Source of the DNA: Bolinopsis microptera
Lineage: Eukaryota; Ctenophora; Tentaculata; Lobata; Bolinopsidae
NCBI RefSeq assembly: GCF_026151205.1
Contig: NC_087077.1
Span: forward strand, 13,118,983-13,182,982
Direction of reading: 5' to 3'
Length of the DNA stretch: 64,000 bases
The position numbers and the translations under genes were made by a program. The notes under the pieces were generated by a model. That model had not been told where the DNA came from, searched no databases, and was given only the letters and a program-made list of their open reading frames with translations. Below, piece by piece: positions 12,673 through 24,423 of this stretch. How positions within the stretch are numbered: the stretch's first letter is position 1; every line of letters starts with the position of its first letter.

Positions 12673-14688
12673 TAGGACAACTTCTCGATTCGGTTTACTA
12701 CCTGAAAAGGAGGAAAAAGAAAAGATTGTAAAATCTCAGCGACCTACAAGTGTTGAGATTGCCAGGACTGAAGCTGAGGGAAGTAGCATTAACATACCAC
12801 TCAGATGCTACAGAAGACAGCCGAATAGCTGTTCAGAGGGCAATAAGAAGCTAGGCCGATGCTTATCAAGCGCCAAAGAGCACCAGCTGAGGGGCAGGTC
12901 CGGGACTGGAGGAAGCAAGTGCAGGAGACATGCTAAAAGCTGAGACAGTTCATCAAGATCACAGGTAAAGCTCCATCAATATACTGGCAAAATCAAGGGA
13001 AACTCACCAACGGAAAGGTTCAGAAATGGGAAGGACTATTTTGCTACTCCTTCTCGTCCACCACCGACGGTAGAGACGCGGTTAAGAGGATATTGGAATC
13101 CAGTCCACCCACCTCTGAATATCGGAACAGAACGTTTACGTTGGAGAGTACGGAAAGCAAAGACGGGGGGGGGCCTTTTTTGTTAAAAAAAAAAAAAAAA
13201 AGAAGGGTAAGCATGGGGGTGGACGTAACATAGCCCCAGAAGTCTTAAAACGATGCGACCTTGATCAAATTGTCTAGATTTGTAACAATGCTTATTGAAA
13301 AGGTGTGAAACCAGACCATTGGTCCAAACTGCCTACACTTACCATCTAAGAAGGGCGACTTGCGAACCAATGAATATCGGGGATTAGATCTTGTCTTCCC
13401 GCTTGTTGCCAAGTCTCTAAACAATAGATGGTTCTAAACCGGTTGAAGCCAGAAATCGAGACAATTTTGCGTAGAACCAGAATGGATTCAGACCAGGAAG
13501 TGTTCAACAATCGTGTCTATCAAAGTTATTGGTACTGAGGACGTCCTTATAGAGAGGTGTCATGAGTCGGAAACTGCCAGCTGTCTCTGACTTTTATAGA
13601 CTTTAGAAGGCTTTCGACAGTGTACTTGGGGGGAAAATGCTAAAGATTCTAGAAGCTTACGGCATTCCAGTCAAAATCTCGTGCAGCTTTAGGTCATTGT
13701 AGAAGAAGAACAATGGCCAAAGTCCTAACTCCAGAGGAGGAAATGAATGGTTCGAGATACTTGCAGGTGTGTTCAGGGTGATACCTTAGCACGTACCTCT
13801 TCTGCAATAGTCCATCGAACTACTGTATGAGGCATCCATAGGCGTTGATGCGGAGCGACTTGGACTCACCTCGAACGTTGAAAAAGCAGAAGAAGTGGGG
13901 CCCAGATCATCACCGATGTGGCTTTGCAGATGATATGCACTTATATTCTGAGGACATGGACCAAGGCAACGAGTTCCTGATCAGAGTTGAATCGGCGCTA
14001 GCAAGCGTCGGATGACATAAACGAAGGCAAGACCCGGTTCATGGACAGGAATATGGAGGATCGATCTAGCGACCTACAAAGTCGATCGGAAGCCATAGAA
14101 AATGTAGATGGATTTTATCTACTTAGGCTCCTGGATTGAGAGCACAGATAGGGAGATAAGGGTTAGAAAGGAAAAAAGGTGGGGTGCCCTACATAGACTG
14201 AAGGATATCTGGATACAAACTCTCAACAGAGCCTAAAAGTTAGATTGTTTTAGCGGCTTCTTGTGAATCAGTATGCTCTACGGATCAGAAAACTGGTCTT
14301 GAACAAAGGCTCTCAAGAGAAAAGGTGGACGGGTCATACACAAGATGTTGCGTATGGTGCTGGGTATTCAGGAAAGGACAAGGGTCAGCAATTATAACTT
14401 TGTATGGTAGGCCTTCCAAGGCTGTTTCAAACACGTTACGAAGGCAGGAGAGTAAATATGGAGGGACACCTGCATCCGAATCCTGAGTACTTGCCAGTGA
14501 TTTAGTTCTTATGGGGAACTACGCAGGTAGAGCACAGCAAGGCGACCAAGCAAGCTACTTGTCTATGTTACTGAGGTAAGTTGGGGACAAGCACTAAAGT
14601 AGGAACTAGCACGTATCTCCCTCTGTTAGCGATGGACAGGGATATATGGAGGGGGTGTTTCTGGTTACGTGATAGATTCGCGGGTTAG
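12673..14688 (+). mobile_element. LINE reverse transcriptase, array copy 5
   Basis: Array-type RT copy with a composite low-complexity insert at about 13,165-13,201 (a G run, a T run, then A18) in the linker just before the palm. Elsewhere this position reads directly through a GKAWG-type motif. The terminal TAG is at 14,686 in a scrambled context. Confidence 0.88.
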
Positions 14689-15657
14689 CTACAGCCATTA
14701 GGTAGTAGTTGTGTATGTGGCCGATACCTGATAAATGGTAGTCAGAGGAGTGGCGCATAAACCTGATAAATGGTAGTTCAGTGGTAGTGGACGCATAACA
14801 TGATAATATGTTAGTTAAAGTGGTTGTGTCGCATAAACCTGTAATGTTAGTTCAGTGGTGAGTGGCCCGTAACCTGATAAATGTTAGTTCGTGTAGGTGG
14901 CGCATATGAATAAGATGTTAGTTCTGTGGTGGGCGCTCATAACTGATAAATGTTAGTTCAGTGGTAGTGGCGCGTTAAACCTGATAAATGTTAGTTCAGT
15001 GGTAGTGGCGCTGTAATCCTGATAAATGTTAGTTCAGTGGTTGTGGGCATAACCTGATAGAATGTTAGTTCTGGTTGTAGTGGCGCATAAAACCTGATAA
15101 ATTAGTGAGTTCCGTGGTAGTGGTGCGTACGTAACTGATAATGGTAGTTCTCAGTGGTAGTGGCGCCATAACCTGATAAATGTTTGTTCAGTTGGAGTGG
15201 CTGCGTAACCTGATTAATGTTAGTTAGTGGGGTTTAGGGGCGAGTAACTGATATATGTTAGTTCAAGTGGTAGTGGCGCATAAACCTGAGATAAAGTTAG
15301 TTCAGTGTAGTGGCGCCATCGTAACCTGATAAATGTTAGTTCAGTGGTAGTGGCGCATAACCTGAATAAATGTTAGTTCTGTGGTAGTGGCCTGTGGTAG
15401 CGCGTAACTGATGAATGGTAGTTCAGTGGTAGTGGCGATAACCTGATAAATGTGTTAGTTCAGTGGTAGTGGCGCAATAAAACCTGATAAATGTTAGTTC
15501 TGTGGTCGTGGCGTGTAACCTGATAATTGGTAGTTCAGTGGTAGTGGGTGTAACTGGATAAAATGTGTTGTTCAGTGGTATAAAGTGGCGCGTAACCTGA
15601 TTAATGTTAGTTCAGTGGTTTAGTGGCGCATACTGATATAAGTTAGTTCAGTGGTAG
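14689..15657 (+). repeat. 36-bp minisatellite block 6
   Basis: The longest block (about 969 bp), roughly 27 units. The longer variant unit is near 15,390. Confidence 0.92.
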
Positions 15658-17699
15658 TAGGACAACTTCTTCGATTTTATACCTGAAAATGAGAAAAAGA
15701 AAAGATGTAAAATTCAGCGACCAAGTGTTGAGATTGCAGGCTGAAGTGAGGGAATGTAGATAAATACCACTCAGATGCTTAAGATGAACAACCGAAAATG
15801 TGTTAAGAGGGCAAACAGAAGTAGCGATGCTTAACATAGAGCCAAAGAGCCTGCTGGAGGGGAGGTCCGGGACTGAGGAAGCAAGGTGGCAGGGCAGACA
15901 TGCTAAATGCTGGGACCATGATCAACAGATCACAGGTAAAGACTCATCATATACTGGAAAATCAAGGAACTCACCAACGGAAAGGGTTCAGAAATGGAAG
16001 GACTAATTTTGCTACTCTTCTCGGTCACCACGGGACGGTTAGAGAACGCGGAAGAGGATATTGATCCAGGTCCACCCACCTCTGTATATCGGAACAGACC
16101 GTTTATCGTTGGCTTGTGTTTCAGGAAAGACAAAGTCAGCATTAAAGGAAGGGGAAAGAATGGGGTGAGAACAACATCGACCAGAAGTCTTTAAACGATG
16201 CGCCCTGATAAAATTGTCTTAGACTTCTGTTACCAATGCTCTATTGAAAGGTGAGGAACAGACCAATGGTCAAACTGCCAACATCATACCAATTCCAAAG
16301 AAGGGGCGACCTTAGCGAACCATGAACTATGGGGAATAAGCTTGTCTTCCCTAGTTGCCAAGTCTCTAAACAAGATGGTTCTAAACGGTTGAAGCCAGAA
16401 ATCGAGACAATTCTGCGTAGAAAACCAGATATGGATTCAGACCAGGAAGGTCAACAACTCAACAGGATATTGGTACTGAGACGTCTTAAGAAGGGTGTCA
16501 GGTCTGGAAACTGCACAGCTGGTACTGACATTTATAGACTTTAAGAAGCTTTCGACATTGTACATCGTGGGATATGCTAAAGATTCTAGAAGGCTTACGG
16601 CATTCCAGTCAAAATCGTGCTGCTTATACGGTCTTGTACGAGAAAGACTATGGCCAAAGTCACTAACTCAGACGGAGAAATGAATTGTTCGTAGATACTT
16701 GCAGGTGTGTTACAGGGTGATACATTAGCACTTACCTCTTGCAATAGTCATCGAACTACTGTATGAGGCAAGCCTAGGCGATGATGCGGAGCGACGATTG
16801 GACTCACCCTCGAAACGTAGAAAAAGCAGATGTGTGGGGCCAGATCATCACCGATGTGGACTTTGCAGATGATATAGCACTTTTATTGAGGACATGGAAC
16901 AAGGCTAACAGTTCCTGCCTCAGCGTAGAATCGGCGGAGCAAGCTCTGGGGGATCTAACACAGAAACGATAGCAAGACAAGGTCATGACACTGAATTTTG
17001 GATTGGCAGGATCGATCTAGGCGAGACTTTCACATACAAAGGGGGGGGGGGGGGGGGAGGGGGGGGGAGTGGCCTGTCAAATCGATCTGGCGGGATAAGC
17101 CATGATAGAAGGTAGGATGATTTCATTACTTGAGGTCTTAGATTGAAAGAGCACAGCTAGGGAGATAAAGGGTCTTAGAGTAAGGGTATAAGCGTGGGGT
17201 GCCCTACATAGATGAAGGATATCTGGGAAATCCGCAAAACTCTCGCAAAGTGCCTAAAGATTAGAATGTTCATTAGCGGCGTGTGAAATGCTTGTAGCTC
17301 TACGATCAAGAAAAACCTGGGCACTGTCAAGTCAAGAGAAAAGTTTGGACGGGAATACACAAAGATGTTGCGTATGGTGGTGGGTATCTCATGGAAGGAC
17401 AAGGTCCGAGCAATATAAGCTTGTATGTTAGCCTCCAAGGCTGTCAAACAGTTACGGAGCAGGAGATTTAAATGTCGGAGGGACACTGCATCCTGAGACA
17501 TCGCTGCCAGTCACTTGCCAGGGGTTTTCAGTTCTTATGGAACTACGCACGTGTAGTGGCAAGCAAGGCGACCAAGACTAAGCTACTTGTCTTTGTTACT
17601 GAAGGAAGGGTGGGACAAAACTCTATAAACGAGGAAATGCGAACCCAGATGCGGGACAGGGATATATGGTGGGGGTTTTCTGGCGTAGATCGGACTTAG
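15658..17699 (+). mobile_element. LINE reverse transcriptase, array copy 6
   Basis: The best-preserved catalytic region in the array: an open stretch at 16,781-16,972 includes TDVDFADDIALL, with the FADD codons at 16,862-16,873. A G-rich tract at 17,041-17,069 interrupts the region after the KTKVMTL motif. The TAG stop is at 17,697-17,699. Confidence 0.9.
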
Positions 17700-18646
17700 A
17701 TCGACTTAGTTAGTAGTAGTGGTTAGTGGCAGATACCTGATAATTGGTAGTTAAGAGGTTGTGGCGAATAACTGATAAATGGTAGTTCAGTGGTAGTGAT
17801 CGCCTATACCTGATATAATGTTAGTTAGTGGTTGTGTGCATGTAACTGATAAATGTTAGTTCAGTGAGTGGCGCGTAAACTGATAAATGTTAGTTCAGTG
17901 GTTGTGGCGCATTAACCTGATATAAATGTTAGTTCAGTGGTAGTGGCGCTAACTGATAAATGTTAGTTCAGTGGTAGTGGCTGCGTAAACCTGATAAATG
18001 ATAGTTCGTGGTCAGTGGCGGCGTAACCTGATAAATGTTATGTTCAGTGGTAGTGGCGCTTAACCTGATAAATGTTAGTTCAGTCGGTAGGTGGGATAAC
18101 GCCTGTTAAATGTTAAGTCAGTGGCTAGGGGTTGCGTAACCTGATAAAATGTTAGTTCAGTGGTAGTGGCGCTACCTGCTGAATGTTAGTTCAGTGGTCC
18201 AGTGGTAGTGGCGCGTAACTGATTAATGTTAGTTGTTGTGGTAGTGGCGCGTAAGACCTGAATAAATGTTAGTTCTGGTGGTAGGGCGCTAACTGATTAA
18301 TGTTAGTTCAGTGGTAGTGGCGCATAACATGATAAATGTTAGTTCGTGGTAGTGGCGCTTAACTGATAAATGTTAGTTCAGTGGTAGTGGCTGTGGGCGT
18401 AACTGATAAATGGTGAGTTCGTGGTAGTGGCGCATAACCTGTATAAATGTTAGTTCAGTGGTAGTGGCGATAACCTGATAATGTGTAGTTTCAGCTGTTG
18501 GTAAGGGGCGTGTACCTATATATTGGTAGGTCAGTGGTAGTGGGTGTAACCTGATAAAATGGTAGTTCATAGGGGTAGTGGCGCGTAACCTGATAAATGT
18601 TAGTTCAGTGTAGTGGCGCTAACCTGATACATGTTAGTTCAGTGGT
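17700..18646 (+). repeat. 36-bp minisatellite block 7
   Basis: About 26 units. The longer variant unit is near 18,388. The end reads in frame into RT copy 7 (VSSVVVGQLL from about 18,630). Confidence 0.93.
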
Positions 18647-20632
18647 AGTTGGACAACTTCTCGGACTTTTACTACCTGAAAAGGAGAAAAGAAAAGATGT
18701 AAAATCTCAGCGACTCCAAGTGTTGAGATTGCCAGCTGAAGTGCGGGAATGTAGCATAAATACCACTCAGGATGCTACAGAAGAACAACCGTTATAGCTG
18801 TTCAAAGAGGGGCAAACAGAAGCTAGGCGATGCTTATCAAGCAGCCAAAGTGCACTTGCTGGAGGGCAGGTCGGGAACTGGAGAAGGCCAAGGAAGCAAT
18901 GGTTGGCAGGCAAGACATGCTAAAAGCTGGACCTTGATCAACAAGATCACAGTAGAAGCCCATATTATTATGGCAAAATCAAGGGAAACTCACCAACGGA
19001 AGGTTTCAGAAATGGATGGACTATTTTGCTACCTCTTCTCGGCTCACCACGACGTTAGAGAACGCGTGAGAGGATATTGATCAGTACACCCACTCTGAAT
19101 GTCGGAACAGAACCGTTTACGTTGGATGAGTACAGGAAAAAAAATGCAAAGTCCAGCAAAAGGAAGGGAAAGCATGGGGTGAGCAAATAGCCACAGAAGT
19201 CTTTAAAACGATGCGACCTTGATCAAATTGTCTTAGACTTTGTAACTATGCTAGATTGAAAGGTGAGAAACCGACCAATGGTCAACTGACCAACATCATA
19301 CCAATTACATAGAAGGGCGACCTCGTAGCGAACCAAATGAAACTTTCGGTGAATAAGCTTGTTTCCCTAGTTAGCCAAGTCTCTAAACAAGATGGTTCTA
19401 AACCGTTTGAAGACAGGAATCGAAAAATTCTGCGAGAAACAGAATGGATTCAGACTGGATGGTCAACAACTCACAGTATTGGCTCTGAGACGTCTTATAG
19501 AGGGTGTCAAGAGTCGGAATCTGCCCTAGCGCGGTTCTGACATTTATAGACTTTAAGAGGCTTTCGACAGTGTACATCGTGGGAAATGCTAAAGATTCTA
19601 GAAGCTTACGGCATTCAGTCAAATCGTGCGCTTATCGGCTCATGTACGAGAGATGGGACAAGGCCATAGTCCTAACGCCAGGACGGAGAAACTGAATTGT
19701 TCGACGATACTTGCAGGTGGTGTTACCTGGAGATACCTTAGCATCCTTACCTCTTTGCAATTGTCTCGACTACTGTATGAGGCATAAGCCATAGGCGATG
19801 ATGGGAGCGACTTGGACTCACCCTCGAAAGTAGAAAAAGAGAAGAGTGGGGCCCTAGATCATCACCGATGTGGTCTTTGAAGATGATATAGCTACTTATT
19901 TGAAGGTCATGGAAAGGCTATACGAGTTCCAGCTCAGAGTAGAATCGGCGGCAGCAAGGTGGGACTACACATAAAACGAAGCCTAGACAAGGTCATGGAC
20001 ACTGAATATTGGTGATCGATTAGCGACCTACAAAGTCGTTCCGGGGAAGCCATAGAAAATGTTAGATGATTTCAGCTACTTAGGCTCCTGGATTGAGAGC
20101 ACAGATAGGGAGATAAGGGTTAGAAAGGGAAAAGCGTGGGTGCCTACATATAGACTGAACGGAATCTGGTAATCCCCTAACTCCAAAGGCCTAAAGATTA
20201 GTTTGTTCATAGCGGTTGTGAATAGTACTGCTTCACGATCAGAAAACTTGGACACTGACAAAGGCTCAAGAGAAAAGTTTGGAGGGCCATTACACAAAGA
20301 TGTTGGTATGGTGCTGGGTATCTCTGGGAAGGACAGGTCAGCAATATAACTTTGGTATGTATGGTTTGCCTCCAAGGCTGTCAAACAAGTTAGAAGCAGG
20401 AGATAATATGGTCGGGGGACACTGCATCCGAATCTCTGAGCATATCTTTGCAGTGATTTTAGTCTTATGGGAACTACGCACTCGGGTAGAAGCGCAGCAA
20501 GGGCCGACTGACCAAAGCTACTTGTCTAGTGTTACTGAAGGAAGTTGGGACAAGCTTAAGAGGAACTGCGAACCTCTGATGCGGGACAGGGATATATGGG
20601 AGTGGGGTTTTCTGGCGTAGATCGGACTCAGC
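18647..20632 (+). mobile_element. LINE reverse transcriptase, array copy 7
   Basis: Array-type RT copy with ordinary indel noise and no long homopolymer insert. The usual terminal stop reads CAG instead of TAG near 20,630. A mid-palm stretch containing LTFIDFK is open at 19,504-19,695. Confidence 0.9.
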
Positions 20633-21577
20633 TCTCTCGACATAGTAGTTGTAGGTGTAGTGGCAGATAACCTGATAAATGGATTTCAGAGTTAGTGGCG
20701 CATAACCTGTTAATGGTGTGCAGTGTAGTGACGCATAACCTGATAATGGTTAGTTCAAGTAGGTAGTGTCGCGCTATAACTGATAAATGTTAGTTCAGTG
20801 GTAGTGGGCGTAACCTGATAATGTTAGTTCAGTTGGTAGTGGGCATAACTCTGTTAAATTGTTAGTTCCAGTGGTAGTGGCGCATAATGATAATGTTAGT
20901 TCAGTGGTAGTGGCGCGTACCTGAATAATGTTAGTTCAGTGGTAGTGGCCGGTAACATGATAAATGTTAGTTCAGTGGGTAGTGGCGCATAACCTGATAA
21001 ATGTTTGTTCAGTGTGTAGTGGCGCATAACCTGATAAATGATAGTTCAGTGGTAGTGGTGCGTAACTGTAATTGTGAGTTCATGTGGATAGTGGCGCGCA
21101 ATAACGGCTGATGAATAGGTTTAGTTCAAGTGAGATAGAGTGCGCGTAAACCTGATTAAGTGTGTTAGTTCTGCAGTGGTAGTGGGCGTAACCTGATAAA
21201 TGTTAGTTCAGTTGGTGTGGCGCATAACTGATAAATGTTAGTTCAGTGGTGTGGAGCTACCTAATAAATGTTAGTTCAGTGGTAGTGGAGCATACCTGAT
21301 AAAATGTTAGTTCAGTGGTGTGGCCTGTGGCGCGTACCTGATAAATGGTAGTTCAGTGGTAGTGGCGCATTCCTGATAAATGATAGTTCAGTGGTAGTGC
21401 GCATACACTGATAAATGTTAAGTTCATTGGTTAGTGGCGTGTAACTGATATATCGGTAGTTCAGTGGTAGTGGCGTGTAACTGATAAAAAGGTAGTTCAG
21501 TGGTAGTGGCGGTAACCTGTTAATGTTAGGTAGTGGTAGTGGCGCCATAAACCTGATAAATGTTAGTTCAGTGGTAG
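20633..21577 (+). repeat. 36-bp minisatellite block 8
   Basis: About 26 units, the last block of the array. The longer variant unit is near 21,323. Confidence 0.93.
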
Positions 21578-22938
21578 TAGGGACAATTCTCGACTTTTAC
21601 TACTGAAAAGGAGGAGAAAAAGAAAGATGTTAAATTCAGCGACTCAAGTGTGAAGATTGCCAGGCTGAAGCTGAGGGAATGTAGCATAAATACCACTCAG
21701 ATGTACAGAAGACAACGAATAGTGTTCAAGAGGGCAAACAGAAGCTAGGCGTTGATTATCATAGCAGCAGAAGAGCACATGCTGGAGGGGCAGGTTCCGG
21801 GAACTGGAGGAAGCAAGTTGGCAGGGCAGAATGCTAAAAGCTGACCATGGGATCAACAAGATCACAGCGTAAAGATCTCATCATATACTGCAAAATCAAG
21901 GGAAATCACCAAACGGGAAAGGGTTTCAGAAATGGAAGGACAATTTTGTATCTTCTCGGGCTCACCACCTGACGGGAGAGAAACGCGGAAGAGGATGTTG
22001 TTCCAGTCCACCACTCTGGAATATCGGAACAGTAACCGTTTACGTTGGATGAAGTTACAGGGAAAAGCAAAGTCCAGCTATAAAAGGAAGGGGAAAGGCA
22101 ATGGGGTTGTCGACGACATAGCCCCAGTAGTCTAAAACGAGTGCGACCTTGATTCAAAAAAATATTTGTCTTTAGACTTTCTGTAACAATGCTCTATGTA
22201 AGGTGAGAAACAGACCAATGGTCATGCCAAACATCATACCAATTCCATGAAGGGCGACCTTAGCGAACCAATGAACTATCGGGGAATAAGCTTGTCATCC
22301 TAGTTGCCAAGTCTCTAAACAAGATGGTTCTAAACGGTTGACTGCCGGCAATCGAGACAATTCTGCGTAGAATCCAGAATGGATTCTGACCAAGGAAGGT
22401 CAAAACAAACCTCAACAGATATTGTACTGTGAGTCTTATTAGAGGGTGTCATGAGTCGGAAAACTGCCAGCAGTTTGACAATTATAGACTTTAGAAGCTG
22501 TCGCAGTGACATCGGGGAAATGGCTACAAGATTCTAGAAGCTTACGGCATTCAGTCAAAATCGTGCAGCTTTTACGGCTCTATGTACGAGAAGTACAATG
22601 GCCAAAAGTCCTAATCCAGGACGGAGAAACTGAATTGTTTCGATGATACTTGCTGGTGTTTTACTGGGTGATACCTTAGCCTCTTACTCTTGACAATAGT
22701 CATCGATTACTTGTATGAGGCAAGACTATAGGCGATGATGCGGAAGCGACTTGGACTCACCCTCGAACGTAGAAAAGCAGAAGAGTGGGGCTGATCATCA
22801 CGATGTGGACCTTTGCAGATGATATAGCACTTATTCTGTGGACAGGGACAAAGGTCTAACGACGTTCTGTAAGTGTAGAATCGGCTCGGCAGCAGCGTGG
22901 GGACTACACATAACGAACGGCAAGAACAAAGGTCATGA
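21578..22938 (+). mobile_element. LINE reverse transcriptase, array copy 8, 3'-truncated
   Basis: Starts like the other copies but homology stops at about 22,938, just after the codons for KTKVM that follow the FADD box. The thumb, the C-terminal motif and the TAG tail are missing. Next comes a G-rich stretch and then AT-rich DNA without similarity to the array. This is the right edge of the array. GGAGGAT, normally about 10 bases further on in the RT, appears right at the junction, so the exact breakpoint is uncertain by about 12 bases. Confidence 0.88.
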
Positions 22939-24423
22939 GGGGGGAGGATAAAAAATTTTTTTTGCTTTTATAAAAATTACCCCCAATATTTTGACATGCA
23001 CCCCCCTGGCTCATAATAACTTGAGTTTATGGTAATATGGTTTTAGACACAACTGGTACAAAATCTCATGCGAGGCAAATTCCTGAGTGAATTATTCTGA
23101 CCTGTTGAAAAGCCTCAGGTCCCCCCTCATTATCGAGAATTGACTTCCCCGTTTATTTGCCGGCAAATCTTCCATCTCTCTCAACCAATTCTTCCATTCC
23201 CTGTCAAAATATTTTATTAAGCTTTAAAAATATTCTGTGCAATTGTAACACTTTCCTTACTGAGTATTAAAATAGAAAAAGGGGATAAGGAATTAAGGAA
23301 AGTATATTCTATTATCAAAAAACTGATACCAGTTGAGAGTTTGGAATTATGGACATGATAAGTAGCATGTCATTGTTGCTTAATGAGTTAATCGAGGTGT
23401 TGACCTCGTTTTGTGAGATAACTCATTTAAAAAACAATCCTGGTAATTCTAACCTGTCAGCGAGACCGCCAGGTTTTATTTTCGAACGAAAAAACTCGGA
23501 CAGGGACCATCACTGTCAGTCCCACACACATCAAATCCTAGCGACTCTCCCCGGTGTCCTGTCCAGGCTTATCGTTTCTCTTTTTGATGCTGAAAATAGA
23601 TGGCGTTATTTAACTTGAGGTTTTTTTGATAAAGGAGCAATATGTTACGTCGTTGACTTCCATTTTTTATGCCGTAACATTTTGAAGGTTGAAATCTTTA
23701 TACAGTGGGCAAAACTCGATTTCTATCTCATCGACAAAATAAGCTGTAGTAGATAGATTGCATGTTGTTAAAAAAAATTGATTTGATAAAGGGAGGCAGA
23801 AGAGTTTTAGGGCGTTGATTTATCATCTTTTCCCACTATTGAATTTCGCTTACAGGAAGATAAAGTCAAACTTAGTTTTTTTTGTAGAAACGTAACTAAT
23901 GAATAATATTGTTATTGTAAGCAAACGAAAATTTATCTTTGATAAAGGGTGCGTTTTAGTTTTCGTTGTCAATTTCTCGCTCTTTGGACATGTGCCCGTT
24001 TAATGATACTGTTTTGCAAGAACTTGTTCCGCTTCAAATTCAAGGCATGATGTAGTAAAAGTTTTAAATCTAGTTTCTTTAAACGTTTTTGATTCGATTA
24101 AATTACCATAATATCGGGTATTTTATCTTAATTTCTAATCTAAAATGCCCCTGTTTATTAATAATAATAATTCGGATATTCCACGTTACGAATTACGTTC
24201 AGGGTGCATGATCACCAGTGAGTCATTTTTTTGATAAATAGATTTTTTTTCGACCGGTAAAAAGGCCCGCAACGAAAATGGGTTTTCCAGTGATTATAGC
24301 CCTGATTTTTAAGAAGTTGGGTCAATTCGTACGGGGGCGGACATATTCCTATGGTTTTCGAGGAATCTAAGCGCTGGTCTAAAGAAAAGCTCAAAAATCG
24401 CAAGTAAAGACAATTTCAATTTC
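22939..24423. other. AT-rich intergenic DNA flanking the array
   Basis: Unique-looking AT-rich sequence with short G and C runs near the array junction. Open frames such as 23,349-23,618 have no recognisable motif and no convincing splice context. I see no gene here. Confidence 0.5.

Noticed and set aside
18373-18570. Minus-strand Pro/Leu/Tyr-rich frames in the minisatellite (also 21,312-21,548)
   Set aside because: Antisense reading of the 36-bp repeat. The plus frame is preferred because it continues into the RT.
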